A stretch of 54,503 nt of DNA from Candidatus Merdicola faecigallinarum (GTDB taxonomy: Bacteria; Bacillota; Clostridia; TANB77; CAG-508), in assembly GCA_018714565.1 (NCBI GenBank), contig DVNH01000048.1, positions 1 to 54,503 on the forward strand. Direction: 5' to 3'. Positions 1 through 8,374 of this stretch are shown here, piece after piece. The position numbers and the translations under genes were made by a program. Position 1 is the stretch's first letter. Each line of letters starts with the position of its first letter. A model generated the notes under the pieces. That model did not search any database. It had not been told where the DNA came from and saw nothing but the letters and a program-made list of their open reading frames with translations.

Positions 1-1246
1 AGTTCTTTAATTGAATTTTATTTGAGAATATCTCTCCATTTTCAAAACTTAAGGTAATTGGATCTAAATTTTCAAATCCAGTTGTTGTGATCGTATCTTT
101 ATAGAATGTATTTTCTACTTTTTGTCCTACTTCATTTTCATATATATAGCTTCCTTCGATCTCATAACTTGTGTTTGGAGTTAAACCTTTTACTTCTATA
201 CTTCCTGAAGTGGTGTATGTTTTTCTTAAATAAATTCTTCCATCTTTTCTAAAAATGAATGTTACTGGTTCTAAGATTTTACTACTTGGATCTTTTATCG
301 TTAATTCTGTACTTGCTGTATACACATTTGCTTTAAATGGACTACAAGTTACTTCTGGTTTGATATATGCTCCTGGTTGTGGTTCTTCTTCCTCTTGTTG
401 TTCTTCTGGTTCTTCTTTTTCTACTTTTTCTTGGTTTCTCTCATTTTCTTTGCTAGTATCTTCCTCTACGATTTCTTCTTTTGTTGCTACTTGGTTTTCT
501 GTTTGATTTAATCTTAATACTGTTAATAACTCTTCATACCTTACTTCTTTTTCCCCTATTTTTATCTTTGATTGTGTATCAATGTCTTTTATTTCTTTGT
601 ATCTTAGCGTATCTTTTTTTATTTCATAATAGCGGATTTCTTCTTTATCAAAATAGATATTACTATTTACTGGTATCGTACATTCATTTGCTACTGTCTG
701 AATTTTGATTTCTTTTAAGTTTGTAAAGATATTACTTTCGTTCTTTAAAAAGATATATTCTTTTTCATCCACTCTTTCTAGATCACTTTCGTTATATACA
801 ATTCCATTCGATACTGTTAAGCTTGGGTATCCAGATACTTCTTCAAATTCGCTTGTGATTAATTTTATTTCTTGGGATAAGTTATATAACGCTGTATTAT
901 CGTTAATATAAATTGGATAACTTAAATTAATTTCCTCTTTCTTGTTTTCTCCTACAAAGTAGTCATTTACTTTTTTATATAACTTATCTTGTTCATATAC
1001 TTTTGTTAAAAATATACTTTTTTTATTATTATCTTCTTCACTATTGTTTCCCAATAAAGTTTCTGTGATTTCTTTTCCTGAGATGGCATATCCTTCATAT
1101 TCAATTCTCATGATTTCTCTAAAGTTTAGAAATATATAATAAATTGCAATTGTTAATATAATAAAAACAATGAGTCCTATCATTAAAAAAATTGGACTTT
1201 TTACTTTTCTTCCTTTTGTGTTTCTTTTTACTTCTTTTTTGGACAT
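1..1246 (-). CDS. Membrane-anchored surface protein with a Fn3-like region (3' end beyond window)
   Basis: An open frame of 415 codons runs from ATG at 1246 off the left edge without a stop. A strong site (GAGAGAGGGTG) precedes the start. A basic N-terminus (MSKKEVKRNTKGRKVKS) is followed by one hydrophobic helix at about residues 18-40, predicting a single-pass protein with its bulk outside the cell. Residues of about 50-245 are mixed and unrecognised. Next comes a Glu/Pro-rich linker with runs of E and Q. After it is a beta-rich stretch with the feel of a fibronectin type III or Ig-like module (TSGSIEVKGLTPNTSYEIEG, typical of the Fn3 E-F loop). I do not recognise a named family, and the C-terminus is missing. 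A surface or adhesion role is inference only. Confidence 0.7.
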   Translation of the reverse strand, partial: MSKKEVKRNTKGRKVKSPIFLMIGLIVFIILTIAIYYIFLNFREIMRIEYEGYAISGKEITETLLGNNSEEDNNKKSIFLTKVYEQDKLYKKVNDYFVGENKKEEINLSYPIYINDNTALYNLSQEIKLITSEFEEVSGYPSLTVSNGIVYNESDLERVDEKEYIFLKNESNIFTNLKEIKIQTVANECTIPVNSNIYFDKEEIRYYEIKKDTLRYKEIKDIDTQSKIKIGEKEVRYEELLTVLRLNQTENQVATKEEIVEEDTSKENERNQEKVEKEEPEEQQEEEEPQPGAYIKPEVTCSPFKANVYTASTELTIKDPSSKILEPVTFIFRKDGRIYLRKTYTTSGSIEVKGLTPNTSYEIEGSYIYENEVGQKVENTFYKDTITTTGFENLDPITLSFENGEIFSNKIQLKN

Positions 1247-1270
1247 TTTTAGCACCCTCTCTTCATTTTT

Positions 1271-1300
1271 AGGCATAAATATTGGGAAATATTTATGCCT
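1271..1300. repeat. Perfect inverted repeat upstream of the partial surface-protein gene
   Basis: Eleven-base arms (AGGCATAAATA / TATTTATGCCT) flank an 8-base centre, followed on the plus strand by a T-rich run. It lies 25 bases upstream of the minus-strand start at 1246. No plus-strand gene ends here, so it may be an operator, a 5' UTR hairpin, or an orphan terminator blocking antisense transcription. Confidence 0.45.
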
Positions 1301-1460
1301 TTTCTTTTGTTCTTTTAAATTATAGCACAGAGTACCTAACTTGTAAACTAGTTATTTTATGGATAAGTTTTCCTTACTCAAGGTTCTTTTGGCGTGGTTA
1401 AAATTAATAAGAGTTTCTTATAAAATATCTATAATGAAAAGAAGGGAGGATTTACAATAA

Positions 1461-1671
1461 ATGATTTATATTAGGGTAAAGGATATATTAAAAGAGAAAA
1501 AAAAATCAAAATATTGGCTTATAAAAAATATGAAACGGAGGTTATCAAGCAATTAGCCATTTAATGAATAATGAAACCACAAGTATTCATTTTGATACAT
1601 TAGATCGATTATGCGAATTATTAGATTGTAAACCTGGAGATATTTTGGTAAAAAAAGAAGATGATTCCTGA
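1461..1671 (+). pseudogene. Small Cro/CI-type HTH regulator, frameshifted
   Basis: ATG at 1461 follows a good site (AAGGGAGGA). The first frame gives MIYIRVKDILKEKKKSKYWL and then runs to an early stop. The continuation is in another frame: GGYQAISHLMNNET, then a segment ending CELLDCKPGDILVKKEDDS with TGA at 1669-1671. Together they match the compact, roughly 69-residue XRE-family repressors of Firmicutes: a Y/K-rich helix 1, a recognition helix before NNETTSI, and the closing L-C-x-x-L-x-C-x-P-G-D-I motif. The span of 211 bases is one more than a multiple of three, so one extra base near 1528-1535 explains the break. DNA binding would fail unless the base is a consensus error. Confidence 0.7.
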
Positions 1672-1710
1672 AAAAGAGGGAAAAAAAGAAACGCAAACGG
1701 CAATATAAAA

Positions 1711-1751
1711 GCAAATAAACCTCAAAAAGTTCTGAGGTTTATTTGCTTTTT
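1711..1751 (+). terminator. Intrinsic terminator after the HTH gene
   Basis: Fourteen-base perfect arms (GCAAATAAACCTCA / TGAGGTTTATTTGC) with an 8-base loop are followed by five T. This is the expected end of the plus-strand HTH transcript. Confidence 0.85.
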
Positions 1752-1752
1752 G

Positions 1753-1776
1753 AAAAAGTGGCTTTGCCACTTTTTT
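1753..1776. terminator. Second, bidirectional hairpin, probable hinT terminator
   Basis: Arms AAAAAGTGGC and GCCACTTTTT close a TTT loop, with A and T runs on both flanks, so it can act on either strand. It lies directly beyond the repeat copy that follows hinT and probably ends the alaS-hinT transcript. Confidence 0.6.
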
Positions 1777-1860
1777 ATTACGTAGGAAATTTCTAACAAA
1801 ATTTTTGAAGTAATAAGGTTAAGTTTCTTTAGTCTGTACGATTGCGAAGCAATCTGTACA
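1775..1860 (+). repeat. Dispersed 3'-end element, copy A
   Basis: The block reads TTATTACGTAGGAAATTTC at one end and CTGTACGATTGCGAAGC then AATCTGTACA at the other, with an AATAAGGTTAAGTTTCTTT core between. The same order of motifs recurs near 13.1, 19.3, 31.5 and 39.4 kb. The hairpin UGUAC-GAUUGC-GAA-GCAAUC-U-GUACA pairs fully here apart from one bulged U. The hairpin end abuts the hinT stop codon at 1861-1863, and the other end abuts the terminator at 1753-1776. Confidence 0.85.
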
Positions 1861-2214
1861 TCATTGACATATTTTATTTCCTAATACTTTTCCACCAATA
1901 ATATGAAAATGTAAATGCATTACTTCCTGTCCAGAATCTCTTCCAGAATTTGTTACCACACGATATCCTGATTCTGCTACACCTTGCTCTTTCGCTATTT
2001 TATTAATTACTAAATGAATCCTTCCTATTAAAGAAATATCTTCTTCTTTAATATCCTTTATTGAATCGAAATGTTTCTTAGGTATTACTAAAATGTGAAC
2101 TGGTGCTATTGGATTAATATCTTTAAAAGCTACTATTTCTTCGTCTTCATATACAATAGTAGATGGTATTTCTTTTCTTACAATTTTACAAAATAAACAA
2201 TTATCCATTTTCAT
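1861..2214 (-). CDS. hinT: HIT family nucleotide-binding hydrolase
   Basis: A small cytosolic purine-nucleoside phosphoramidase/nucleotidyl hydrolase of the histidine-triad superfamily. The signature HLHFHII gives the three histidines at residues 100, 102 and 104. Cys6 and Cys9 with His49 resemble the zinc site found in many bacterial HIT proteins. The 117-residue length is normal. The start could also be Met3; ATG at 2214 follows GGAAGAGGG and is kept. It lies 9 bases after alaS, so the two are almost certainly cotranscribed. The stop codon directly touches repeat copy A, and the last few residues (NKICQ) may derive from that element. Family assignment is firm; the physiological substrate is unknown. 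Confidence 0.93.
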   Translation of the reverse strand: MKMDNCLFCKIVRKEIPSTIVYEDEEIVAFKDINPIAPVHILVIPKKHFDSIKDIKEEDISLIGRIHLVINKIAKEQGVAESGYRVVTNSGRDSGQEVMHLHFHIIGGKVLGNKICQ

Positions 2215-2223
2215 TCCCTCTTC

Positions 2224-3978
2224 CTATTCTTGAATTAATATTGCTTTTATTCTTCTAACACCTGACGAACTTGATTCCTCTTTTTTAATTTTAAATTTTC
2301 CAAGCTCTCCTGTGTGACTTACATGTGGTCCTCCACAAATCTCTTTACTAAAATCCCCAATTGCGTATACTTTTACTTTATCTCCGTATTTATCCGTAAA
2401 TAAACCAATTGCCCCTGATTTTTTTGCATCCTCATAACTCATTTCTTCGCATGTAACCGCTAAATCTTTTTGAATTTGTTCGTTTACTAAATCTTCTACT
2501 TTTTGTATTTCTTCTTTTGTCATTTTTTGTGGATGTGTGAAGTCAAAACGTAATCTTTCTGAAGTGATATTAGATCCATTTTGTTTTACATGTTCTCCTA
2601 ATACTTCTCTTAATGCTTCATGTAATAAATGAGTTGCCGTATGATAAGCTGTTGTAATTTCATTTTGTTCTGCAAGACCACCTTTAAATTTTTGTTCACT
2701 ACCCAATCTAGATTTTTCTTGATGCATTTTAAATAATTCTTCAAATTCTTGCATATTAATTTTAAATCCTTGTTCTTTTGCTAATTCTTCTGTTATTTCT
2801 GGTGGAAATCCAAAAGTATCATATAATCGAAATACTGTTTTTCCATCAATGCTTTTCTTTCCTTCTTGTTCTGCTTTTGCAACTGCCTTTTCAAATTCCC
2901 TTTCTCCATGAGACAATGTTGCTACAAATTTATCTTTTTCTTCTATGATAACTTGGGTAATTGTTTGTTTATTTTCTTCTAAATATGGATACATCTCTTT
3001 TAATATTTCTATATTTAAATAAATTAAATCTTTTGTTTCTTCTAAATTAATTTCTAGTTTTCTTAAATGTCTTATCATTCTTCTAATTAATCTTCTTAAA
3101 ATATATCCTCTATCAATGTTACTTGGTCTTCCACCATCTGCAATAATCATCATACTAGCTCTTAAATGTTCTGCTACAATTCTTCTACTATGGATATCAT
3201 CTACTTTAGCAAGTTTTTCTAAATGTTCCATCATTGGAGCAAATAATTCTGTTTCATATGGTGTTTTCTTACCTTGTAATAACATTGTCATTCTTTCTAA
3301 TCCAAGTCCTGTATCCACATTATGTTGTTTTAATTTTGTAAGGGTTCCATCCTTATGTTTAAAATATTGCATAAATACATTATTCCAAATTTCAACATAC
3401 TTTCCACAATCACAGTCTGGATTACAATTTTTAGAACATGGTTCTTTTCCTGTATCATAAAAAATTTCTGTATCTGGTCCACATGGTCCTTCTTCTCCTG
3501 CAATCCACCAATTATCTTTTAAGAAATAAATTCTTTCTTCTGGAATTCCCGCTTCTTTCCAATATTTTGCTGCTTCTTCATCTTTTGGTGCCTCTTCATT
3601 TCCCGCAAAACAAGTAACAGAAAGTTTCTCTACTGGAATTTCTAATTCTTTTGTTAAAAATTCAAAACTCATCTGGATAGATTCTTTTTTAAAATAGTCT
3701 CCTAAAGACCAATTTCCAAGCATTTCAAAATAGGTTAAATGACGATTGTCCCCTACTTCTTCAATATCATTCGTCCTTAAACATTTCTGATAATCAGTTA
3801 ATCTTGTTCCTTCTGGATGTTTCTCTCCTAATAAATATGGTACAAGTGGTTGCATTCCTGCTGTTGTAAATAAAACAGATGGATCGTTTTCAGGAATTAA
3901 TGGTGCACTTGGTATAATTTTGTGACCATGTCTCTCAAAAAAATTTAAATATTTATTTCGTATGTCAATTGCTTTCAT
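2224..3978 (-). CDS. alaS: Alanyl-tRNA synthetase, short form lacking the C-terminal domain
   Basis: Charges tRNA-Ala with alanine. Residues 1 to about 240 form the class II catalytic core (motif 2 region TDYQKCLRTNDIEEVGD; GPCGPDTEIFYD). The anticodon-independent tRNA-recognition helices follow to about 435, then the editing/SAD domain with HTATH (His446, His450) and CGGPH (Cys548, His552). The protein stops at 584, directly after the editing domain (GVRRIKAILIQE); usual bacterial AlaRS is about 870 residues and continues into a DHHA1/C-Ala region. Truncation by frameshift is unlikely, because the hinT ribosome binding site begins right after the stop. An extra cysteine cluster (C181, C185, C189, C191: CSKNCNPDCDCG) sits in the catalytic domain, where most bacterial enzymes lack it. 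From memory, this short, Cys-rich type resembles AlaRS of some reduced lineages. Confidence 0.95.
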   Translation of the reverse strand: MKAIDIRNKYLNFFERHGHKIIPSAPLIPENDPSVLFTTAGMQPLVPYLLGEKHPEGTRLTDYQKCLRTNDIEEVGDNRHLTYFEMLGNWSLGDYFKKESIQMSFEFLTKELEIPVEKLSVTCFAGNEEAPKDEEAAKYWKEAGIPEERIYFLKDNWWIAGEEGPCGPDTEIFYDTGKEPCSKNCNPDCDCGKYVEIWNNVFMQYFKHKDGTLTKLKQHNVDTGLGLERMTMLLQGKKTPYETELFAPMMEHLEKLAKVDDIHSRRIVAEHLRASMMIIADGGRPSNIDRGYILRRLIRRMIRHLRKLEINLEETKDLIYLNIEILKEMYPYLEENKQTITQVIIEEKDKFVATLSHGEREFEKAVAKAEQEGKKSIDGKTVFRLYDTFGFPPEITEELAKEQGFKINMQEFEELFKMHQEKSRLGSEQKFKGGLAEQNEITTAYHTATHLLHEALREVLGEHVKQNGSNITSERLRFDFTHPQKMTKEEIQKVEDLVNEQIQKDLAVTCEEMSYEDAKKSGAIGLFTDKYGDKVKVYAIGDFSKEICGGPHVSHTGELGKFKIKKEESSSSGVRRIKAILIQE

Positions 3979-4012
3979 AAAAAACTCCTCTTCCTACTAA
4001 TTTACTGAAAGA

Positions 4013-4041
4013 ATTATATTACATAAAGTCAAAAAAATCAA
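4013..4041 (-). promoter_or_regulatory. Probable sigma-A promoter of alaS-hinT
   Basis: On the minus strand, TTGATT, a 17-base spacer and TATAAT lie about 35 bases ahead of the alaS start. The leader is too short for a T-box. Confidence 0.6.
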
Positions 4042-4146
4042 TCTTTTGTAGAACAAAAGAGGCTTGATTGACATCTTCGAACACTTCCTATTGATTTTCA
4101 TTCCTCGTCTTTGTTCCCTTCACGAAAATTTCTATTAGATAAACAG

Positions 4147-4179
4147 AAATAGATCCTGCTTTTTTTACAGGATCTATTT
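4147..4179 (-). terminator. Hairpin terminator after spoVT
   Basis: Twelve-base perfect arms (AAATAGATCCTG / CAGGATCTATTT) lie just beyond the spoVT stop. The following minus-strand sequence is only moderately T-rich. Confidence 0.7.
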
Positions 4180-4182
4180 ATT

Positions 4183-4737
4183 TTATATTTCCATTTGACT
4201 TCCTAAAAAATTAGCTGCCGATTGTGCTACTTTTTGTTCTACTTCTGTCATTTTAGTTTTTGGTTCTTTGGCAAGCAAAATTACCGTACCTATGGTATCT
4301 CCATTTGAAACAATAGGATATACAACTTGTGAGTTGAATTTTCTATCTTTATTATCATTTTTAATAATTGGTATTGAAATATCATTATTTTGTTTACTTG
4401 TATATACTTCTTGATCTTCCATAATCTGTTCTAATTCTTGACTTAAATCTTGCTCTAATAATTCCTTTTTTAGACCTCCGGATATTGCAATAACAGTATC
4501 TTTATCGGTAATACAAGCAATATGACCTGTCGTTTTCGCTAATGTTTCTGCATATCCAACTGCAAACTCTGATAGTTCTCCTATTGGTGAATATTTTTTT
4601 AAGATTACTTCCCCTTCTTTATCTGTAAATATCTCTAATGGATCTCCCTCTTTTATTCTTAAAGTTTTTCTTATCTCTTTTGGAATCACAACTCTTCCCA
4701 AATCGTCTATTCTTCTTACTACTCCAGTTGCTTTCAA
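4183..4737 (-). CDS. spoVT: Stage V sporulation protein T, transcriptional regulator
   Basis: SpoVT adjusts late forespore gene expression under sigma-G in spore formers. Residues 1 to about 50 are the AbrB-type swapped-hairpin DNA-binding domain (MKATGVVRRIDDLGRVVIPK, then EIRKTLRIKEGD), nearly identical to known SpoVT/AbrB. Residues of about 60-184 are the GAF-like domain (FAVGYAETLAKTTGHIACI and so on), which separates SpoVT from the shorter AbrB and Abh. The length of 184 is typical. The start is a TTG at 4737, supported by a strong AAAGGAGGGA site; homologues also begin MKATG. Monocistronic, with its own terminator. Confidence 0.96.
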   Translation of the reverse strand: MKATGVVRRIDDLGRVVIPKEIRKTLRIKEGDPLEIFTDKEGEVILKKYSPIGELSEFAVGYAETLAKTTGHIACITDKDTVIAISGGLKKELLEQDLSQELEQIMEDQEVYTSKQNNDISIPIIKNDNKDRKFNSQVVYPIVSNGDTIGTVILLAKEPKTKMTEVEQKVAQSAANFLGSQMEI

Positions 4738-4908
4738 AATTTTCCCTCCTTTTATTTATATGTCTACTTTTATTATTTCAATCCATTAGAAAATTATGCA
4801 TTTTTTATCAAAGTAAAAATATTTTTACTTTTTGTCATTTTATTTCTAATTACATTTCAAAATAGAAAATTTATAAATATTTTCATTTTGCCTACTATGT
4901 TTCCAAAC

Positions 4909-5568
4909 TTAATCTTTTGCAATTGTCAGTATTCCAATTTGTTCTGCTCCCGCTTCTCTTAAAATTCTACTACATTCATTTACTGTATTTCCAGTTGTAT
5001 AAATATCGTCAAAAAGCAAAATCTTTTTATTCTTTACTTGGCTACCATCTTTTATTACATAGGCATTTTCTACATTTTTCTTTCTATTTTCTTTATTTAG
5101 TGAACTTTGTTTTTTACTATTTTTTATTTTTACTAAATTCTTAGAAGAAAATGGTATTCCTAGTTTTCTACTAATTTCTTTTCCAATTAATTCACTTTGA
5201 TTATATCCTCTTTGTCTTCTTCTAATCTTATGAAGTGGTACAGGATATAACATTTCATATTTTGAAATAAATTTGCATATTTTTTCTTGATTTAAAATTA
5301 GTTTAGCAAAAGTTTGATATAAATATGCTTGATTATTAAATTTATAAGAAAGTATTTTCATTCTAATCATATCTTTGTATTGAAATAAATAAATTTGTTC
5401 ATCGAAATATCTTCCTTCTCGTATAATATAACTTTTACGTTTTGCTATTATCTGTGTTTCTAATTGTCTTTGACACTGTTTGCAAATTGTTTCCTTTTCT
5501 ATTTTCCCACAAATTCCACAAACATTCGGATAAAAAAATTGGAGGATTCTTTCTAGTAGATTTTCCAT
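4909..5568 (-). CDS. comF: ComF family phosphoribosyltransferase-like protein
   Basis: ComF-type protein linked to DNA uptake and single-strand DNA handling in naturally competent bacteria, but common in non-competent ones. It has an N-terminal zinc ribbon (CGICGK at about 17, CKQC at about 30). The C-terminal type I phosphoribosyltransferase fold carries the PRPP motif LLFDDIYTTGNT near residue 185, and the middle motif PVPLHKIRRRQRGYNQ is characteristic of the family. The length of 219 is usual. The start follows AAAGGAAGA. It lies 72 bases downstream of recD2 and may share its transcript. Confidence 0.92.
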   Translation of the reverse strand: MENLLERILQFFYPNVCGICGKIEKETICKQCQRQLETQIIAKRKSYIIREGRYFDEQIYLFQYKDMIRMKILSYKFNNQAYLYQTFAKLILNQEKICKFISKYEMLYPVPLHKIRRRQRGYNQSELIGKEISRKLGIPFSSKNLVKIKNSKKQSSLNKENRKKNVENAYVIKDGSQVKNKKILLFDDIYTTGNTVNECSRILREAGAEQIGILTIAKD

Positions 5569-5640
5569 AAATCTTCCTTTCTCCCCCCAATAAAACTTTT
5601 CTCTCTTTTTTTACTTTTTAAACCCTAAAAAACAACTTTT

Positions 5641-7863
5641 TTATGCATTCATCATTTTATAAGCTAGTCCTGTATTTCTTTTTCGATTGTCTGCATTTTT
5701 TATCATATATCCCATTACTTGATCATCTCCGATCATAATTAGCATCTCTTTTGCTCTTGTCATACTTGTATATAATAAATTTCTTGTTAGCAACATTGGA
5801 GACGTTTGTGGCATTACTACAATTACTACATCAAACTCGCTTCCTTGCGCTTTATGAATCGTAATTGCATAAGCATGTTCGATTTGATCTAATTCTGAAT
5901 AGGTATACCACGCTTCTTTTCCATCATCAAACAAAATTTTCATTTGTTTTTCTACTTCATAAATTTTTTGTATTCTTCCTAATTCTCCATTAAAGATTCC
6001 TGTTCCATTTTCCTTGCTATTTTCCACTTTCTGCCAAAAAATATCGTAATTATTTTTGGTTTGCATTACTCGATCACCCTCGCGAAAAATAATCTCTCCA
6101 GATTTCTTTTCCTTTTTCTCTTGACTACTTGGATTTAATTCCTCTTGTAAAATTTTATTTAATTCTCTTGTTCCTAACATTCCTTTTTTTGTAGGTGTTA
6201 ATACTTGAATATTATAGAAAAAGTCATAATTTCCAAAGTTTTTTAATCTTTCTTTACAAAGCGAAATTACCTGTTTTAAAATTTGCTCCTGATTTCTTTC
6301 TTTCACATAGAAAAAGTCTTGTTTCATTTCTTCTTGTTCTTCTAATTCCTCTTTCGAAATTAAGTTTTTTCCCTCATTTACTCTATGTGCATTTACAATA
6401 ATTTTACTTTTCGCAGCTTGTCTAAAAATTTTGTTTAAATGAATCGTAACAATTTCTTCTGATTCTATTAAATCTTTTAATATACTTCCTGGACCTACTG
6501 ATGGAAGTTGATCTGCATCTCCTACTAATACTAATTTTGTTCCTTGAAAAATTCCTTTTAATAAATAATTCATAAGAAACATATCTACCATAGACATTTC
6601 ATCTACGATAATAATATCTGCATCAATTGGTGCTACATCATATTCTATGTTTTCAATGTTTCCTTCTTCTTCTAATTTTCCTATTTCTAATAAACGATGC
6701 AATGTTTTTGCTTCTTCTCCTGTCGTTTCTGTCATCCTTTTTGCTGCTCTTCCTGTAGGAGCACATAATACCACTTTTTTTCCATGGTCTTTATAAATAT
6801 CCATTACTGTTTTTATAATGGTTGTCTTTCCAGTTCCTGGCCCTCCTGTAATAATTGTTACATTATTTTCATTAATTGCCTCTATCGCTTCTCTTTGTTT
6901 TTCTGAAAATTCTATTTTACTTTGCTTTTCTATTTTTTCTAATTCTTTTTTAAAGTGGGATATTCTTTTTATATTTTTAGCCTCTTTTAATATCGTAATT
7001 TTTCTTGCAATATTTTTCTCTGCTCGATAAAATTCATCTAAATAAATCCATTTTTCTCCGTTTGTTCTTGTTTCTATTTGTATCTTTTCTTGTACATTTA
7101 AATCAATTAAGCTATCTTCAATTTCCTCTTCTCCTACTTGCAATAATTCACTTACAAATCGAATTAAATTCTCTTTTAATGTACAACAGTGTCCATTATA
7201 ACTAATTTTTAATAAACTATATCGAATTCCACTTTTAATACGTTTATCATTCCTTAAATCAAAACCAGATTCTCTGGCTATCTTGTCTATTTTAGTAAAG
7301 TCAACACCTCTTACCATATCAATTAATAGATAAGGATTGGCCTCAATTTCTTCTATCGTAGAAGTTCCTAGCTTTTCATAAACTGTTTTTGCATTTTGCG
7401 CACTAATTCCATATTTCTCTAAAAATCCAACTATTTGCCATACTTCCCAATTTTCGATAAAACTTTGTGACATTTCGATTGCTTTTTCACTGGATATTCC
7501 TTTTATTTGTGCTAATTTATATGGTTCAAATTTAAAAACATTAATGGTTTCTTCTTTAAATGTCTCCACTATTTTTTGTGCCGTTACTGGACCAATTCCT
7601 TTAATATTTCCTGCTGCCAAATATTTTTCTAAAGAATCCAAAGTCTGTGGCATTAATTTTTCAAATGTATTTACCTTAAATTGTTCTCCATATTCTTTAT
7701 GTGTTACAAAATTTCCTATTACTTTTACAGTATCCCCAATATTAATAAAAGGCATGTAACCAACAATTGTAATCTCCTCTTCTTCTGTTCCAAGAATTGC
7801 AATCATATAACTATTTACTTCATTTTGATAAATAATTTCTTCAATTTGTCCTGTTAATTCCAA
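5641..7863 (-). CDS. recD2: ATP-dependent RecD2-type 5'-3' DNA helicase
   Basis: SF1B helicase that acts without RecBC in Firmicutes, in replication-fork and mismatch-repair metabolism. It has an N-terminal OB-like region, then tandem helix-hairpin-helix segments at about 90-200 (GIGPVTAQKIVETF; GISSEKAIEM). Walker A is GGPGTGKTT and Walker B IIIVDEMSMVD, followed by VLVGDADQLPSVGPG. The C-terminal motifs IQVLTPTKKG and the UvrD-like AYAITIHKAQGSEFD complete it. The frame opens at a TTG at 7893, but that codon has no ribosome site. A TTG at 7863 (ELTGQIEEIIYQNE, as in homologues) follows AGAGGA by 7 bases and is preferred. About 740 residues, the normal size. Confidence 0.95.
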   Translation of the reverse strand: MELTGQIEEIIYQNEVNSYMIAILGTEEEEITIVGYMPFINIGDTVKVIGNFVTHKEYGEQFKVNTFEKLMPQTLDSLEKYLAAGNIKGIGPVTAQKIVETFKEETINVFKFEPYKLAQIKGISSEKAIEMSQSFIENWEVWQIVGFLEKYGISAQNAKTVYEKLGTSTIEEIEANPYLLIDMVRGVDFTKIDKIARESGFDLRNDKRIKSGIRYSLLKISYNGHCCTLKENLIRFVSELLQVGEEEIEDSLIDLNVQEKIQIETRTNGEKWIYLDEFYRAEKNIARKITILKEAKNIKRISHFKKELEKIEKQSKIEFSEKQREAIEAINENNVTIITGGPGTGKTTIIKTVMDIYKDHGKKVVLCAPTGRAAKRMTETTGEEAKTLHRLLEIGKLEEEGNIENIEYDVAPIDADIIIVDEMSMVDMFLMNYLLKGIFQGTKLVLVGDADQLPSVGPGSILKDLIESEEIVTIHLNKIFRQAAKSKIIVNAHRVNEGKNLISKEELEEQEEMKQDFFYVKERNQEQILKQVISLCKERLKNFGNYDFFYNIQVLTPTKKGMLGTRELNKILQEELNPSSQEKKEKKSGEIIFREGDRVMQTKNNYDIFWQKVENSKENGTGIFNGELGRIQKIYEVEKQMKILFDDGKEAWYTYSELDQIEHAYAITIHKAQGSEFDVVIVVMPQTSPMLLTRNLLYTSMTRAKEMLIMIGDDQVMGYMIKNADNRKRNTGLAYKMMNA

Positions 7864-7964
7864 ATATGATTCCTCTTTTCTTTTTTCTATCAAATTATTC
7901 TATCACAAATTTGTTTTTTTACAAACTATTTTTCTTAGAATTCATATTTTTCATACTATATATT

Positions 7965-8318
7965 CTAGTTAGAATTAATATTTTCCATCAATTCTTTATA
8001 CTCTTTCCAATTCGTTACTTTTATATAAGGATAATCTTCCTCCATTTTATGTAAAATTTTAATTGTATCATCTGTGGATCCTAAATCAACCACCATAATA
8101 TCTTTTACCATTTCTTCTTTTCCATATAAAATGCGAAATAATATTGTTCTTAAAAATCCTTCAATTTTATTTTCCTGATTTTTTGTTGCGATAATCATAT
8201 AAATTCCATCCGATTTCATATTTGTACAAGTTACTATGTAAAGAATTGTTTTTATAATTTCAAATAGACCATATAATGCCAATGTCCATAAAATTCCATG
8301 TATGATAAATTCTACCAT
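7965..8318 (-). CDS. Small membrane protein with a truncated GT2-like fold
   Basis: 117 residues. One hydrophobic helix at about 3-30 is followed by a cytosolic part with GT-A features: YMIIATKNQENKIEGFLRTI (start of a nucleotide-sugar fold) and VVDLGSTDDTIKIL, the D-x-x-S-x-D-x-T motif of family 2 glycosyltransferases. Everything after this first Rossmann half is missing, so catalysis is doubtful. The start has a GAAGGTGAT site. It lies between mreB and recD2. Short proteins of this kind occur next to mreB/recD2-like genes in other Clostridia as far as I recall; the function is unknown. It could be a regulatory or vestigial transferase. Confidence 0.7.
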   Translation of the reverse strand: MVEFIIHGILWTLALYGLFEIIKTILYIVTCTNMKSDGIYMIIATKNQENKIEGFLRTILFRILYGKEEMVKDIMVVDLGSTDDTIKILHKMEEDYPYIKVTNWKEYKELMENINSN

Positions 8319-8374
8319 TTTATCACCTTCTTTTATTCATATCTTTTATATCATATGATTTTTTGCATAAAAGG

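Noticed and set aside
2224..2230. AlaRS truncation caused by a frameshift
   Set aside because: The stop is followed within 9 bases by the hinT start and its ribosome site; no remnant of a DHHA1 domain is present in any frame.
4013..4180. T-box riboswitch ahead of alaS
   Set aside because: A promoter with a leader of about 30 bases leaves no room, and no T-box sequence or specifier loop is seen; none was seen before hisS either.
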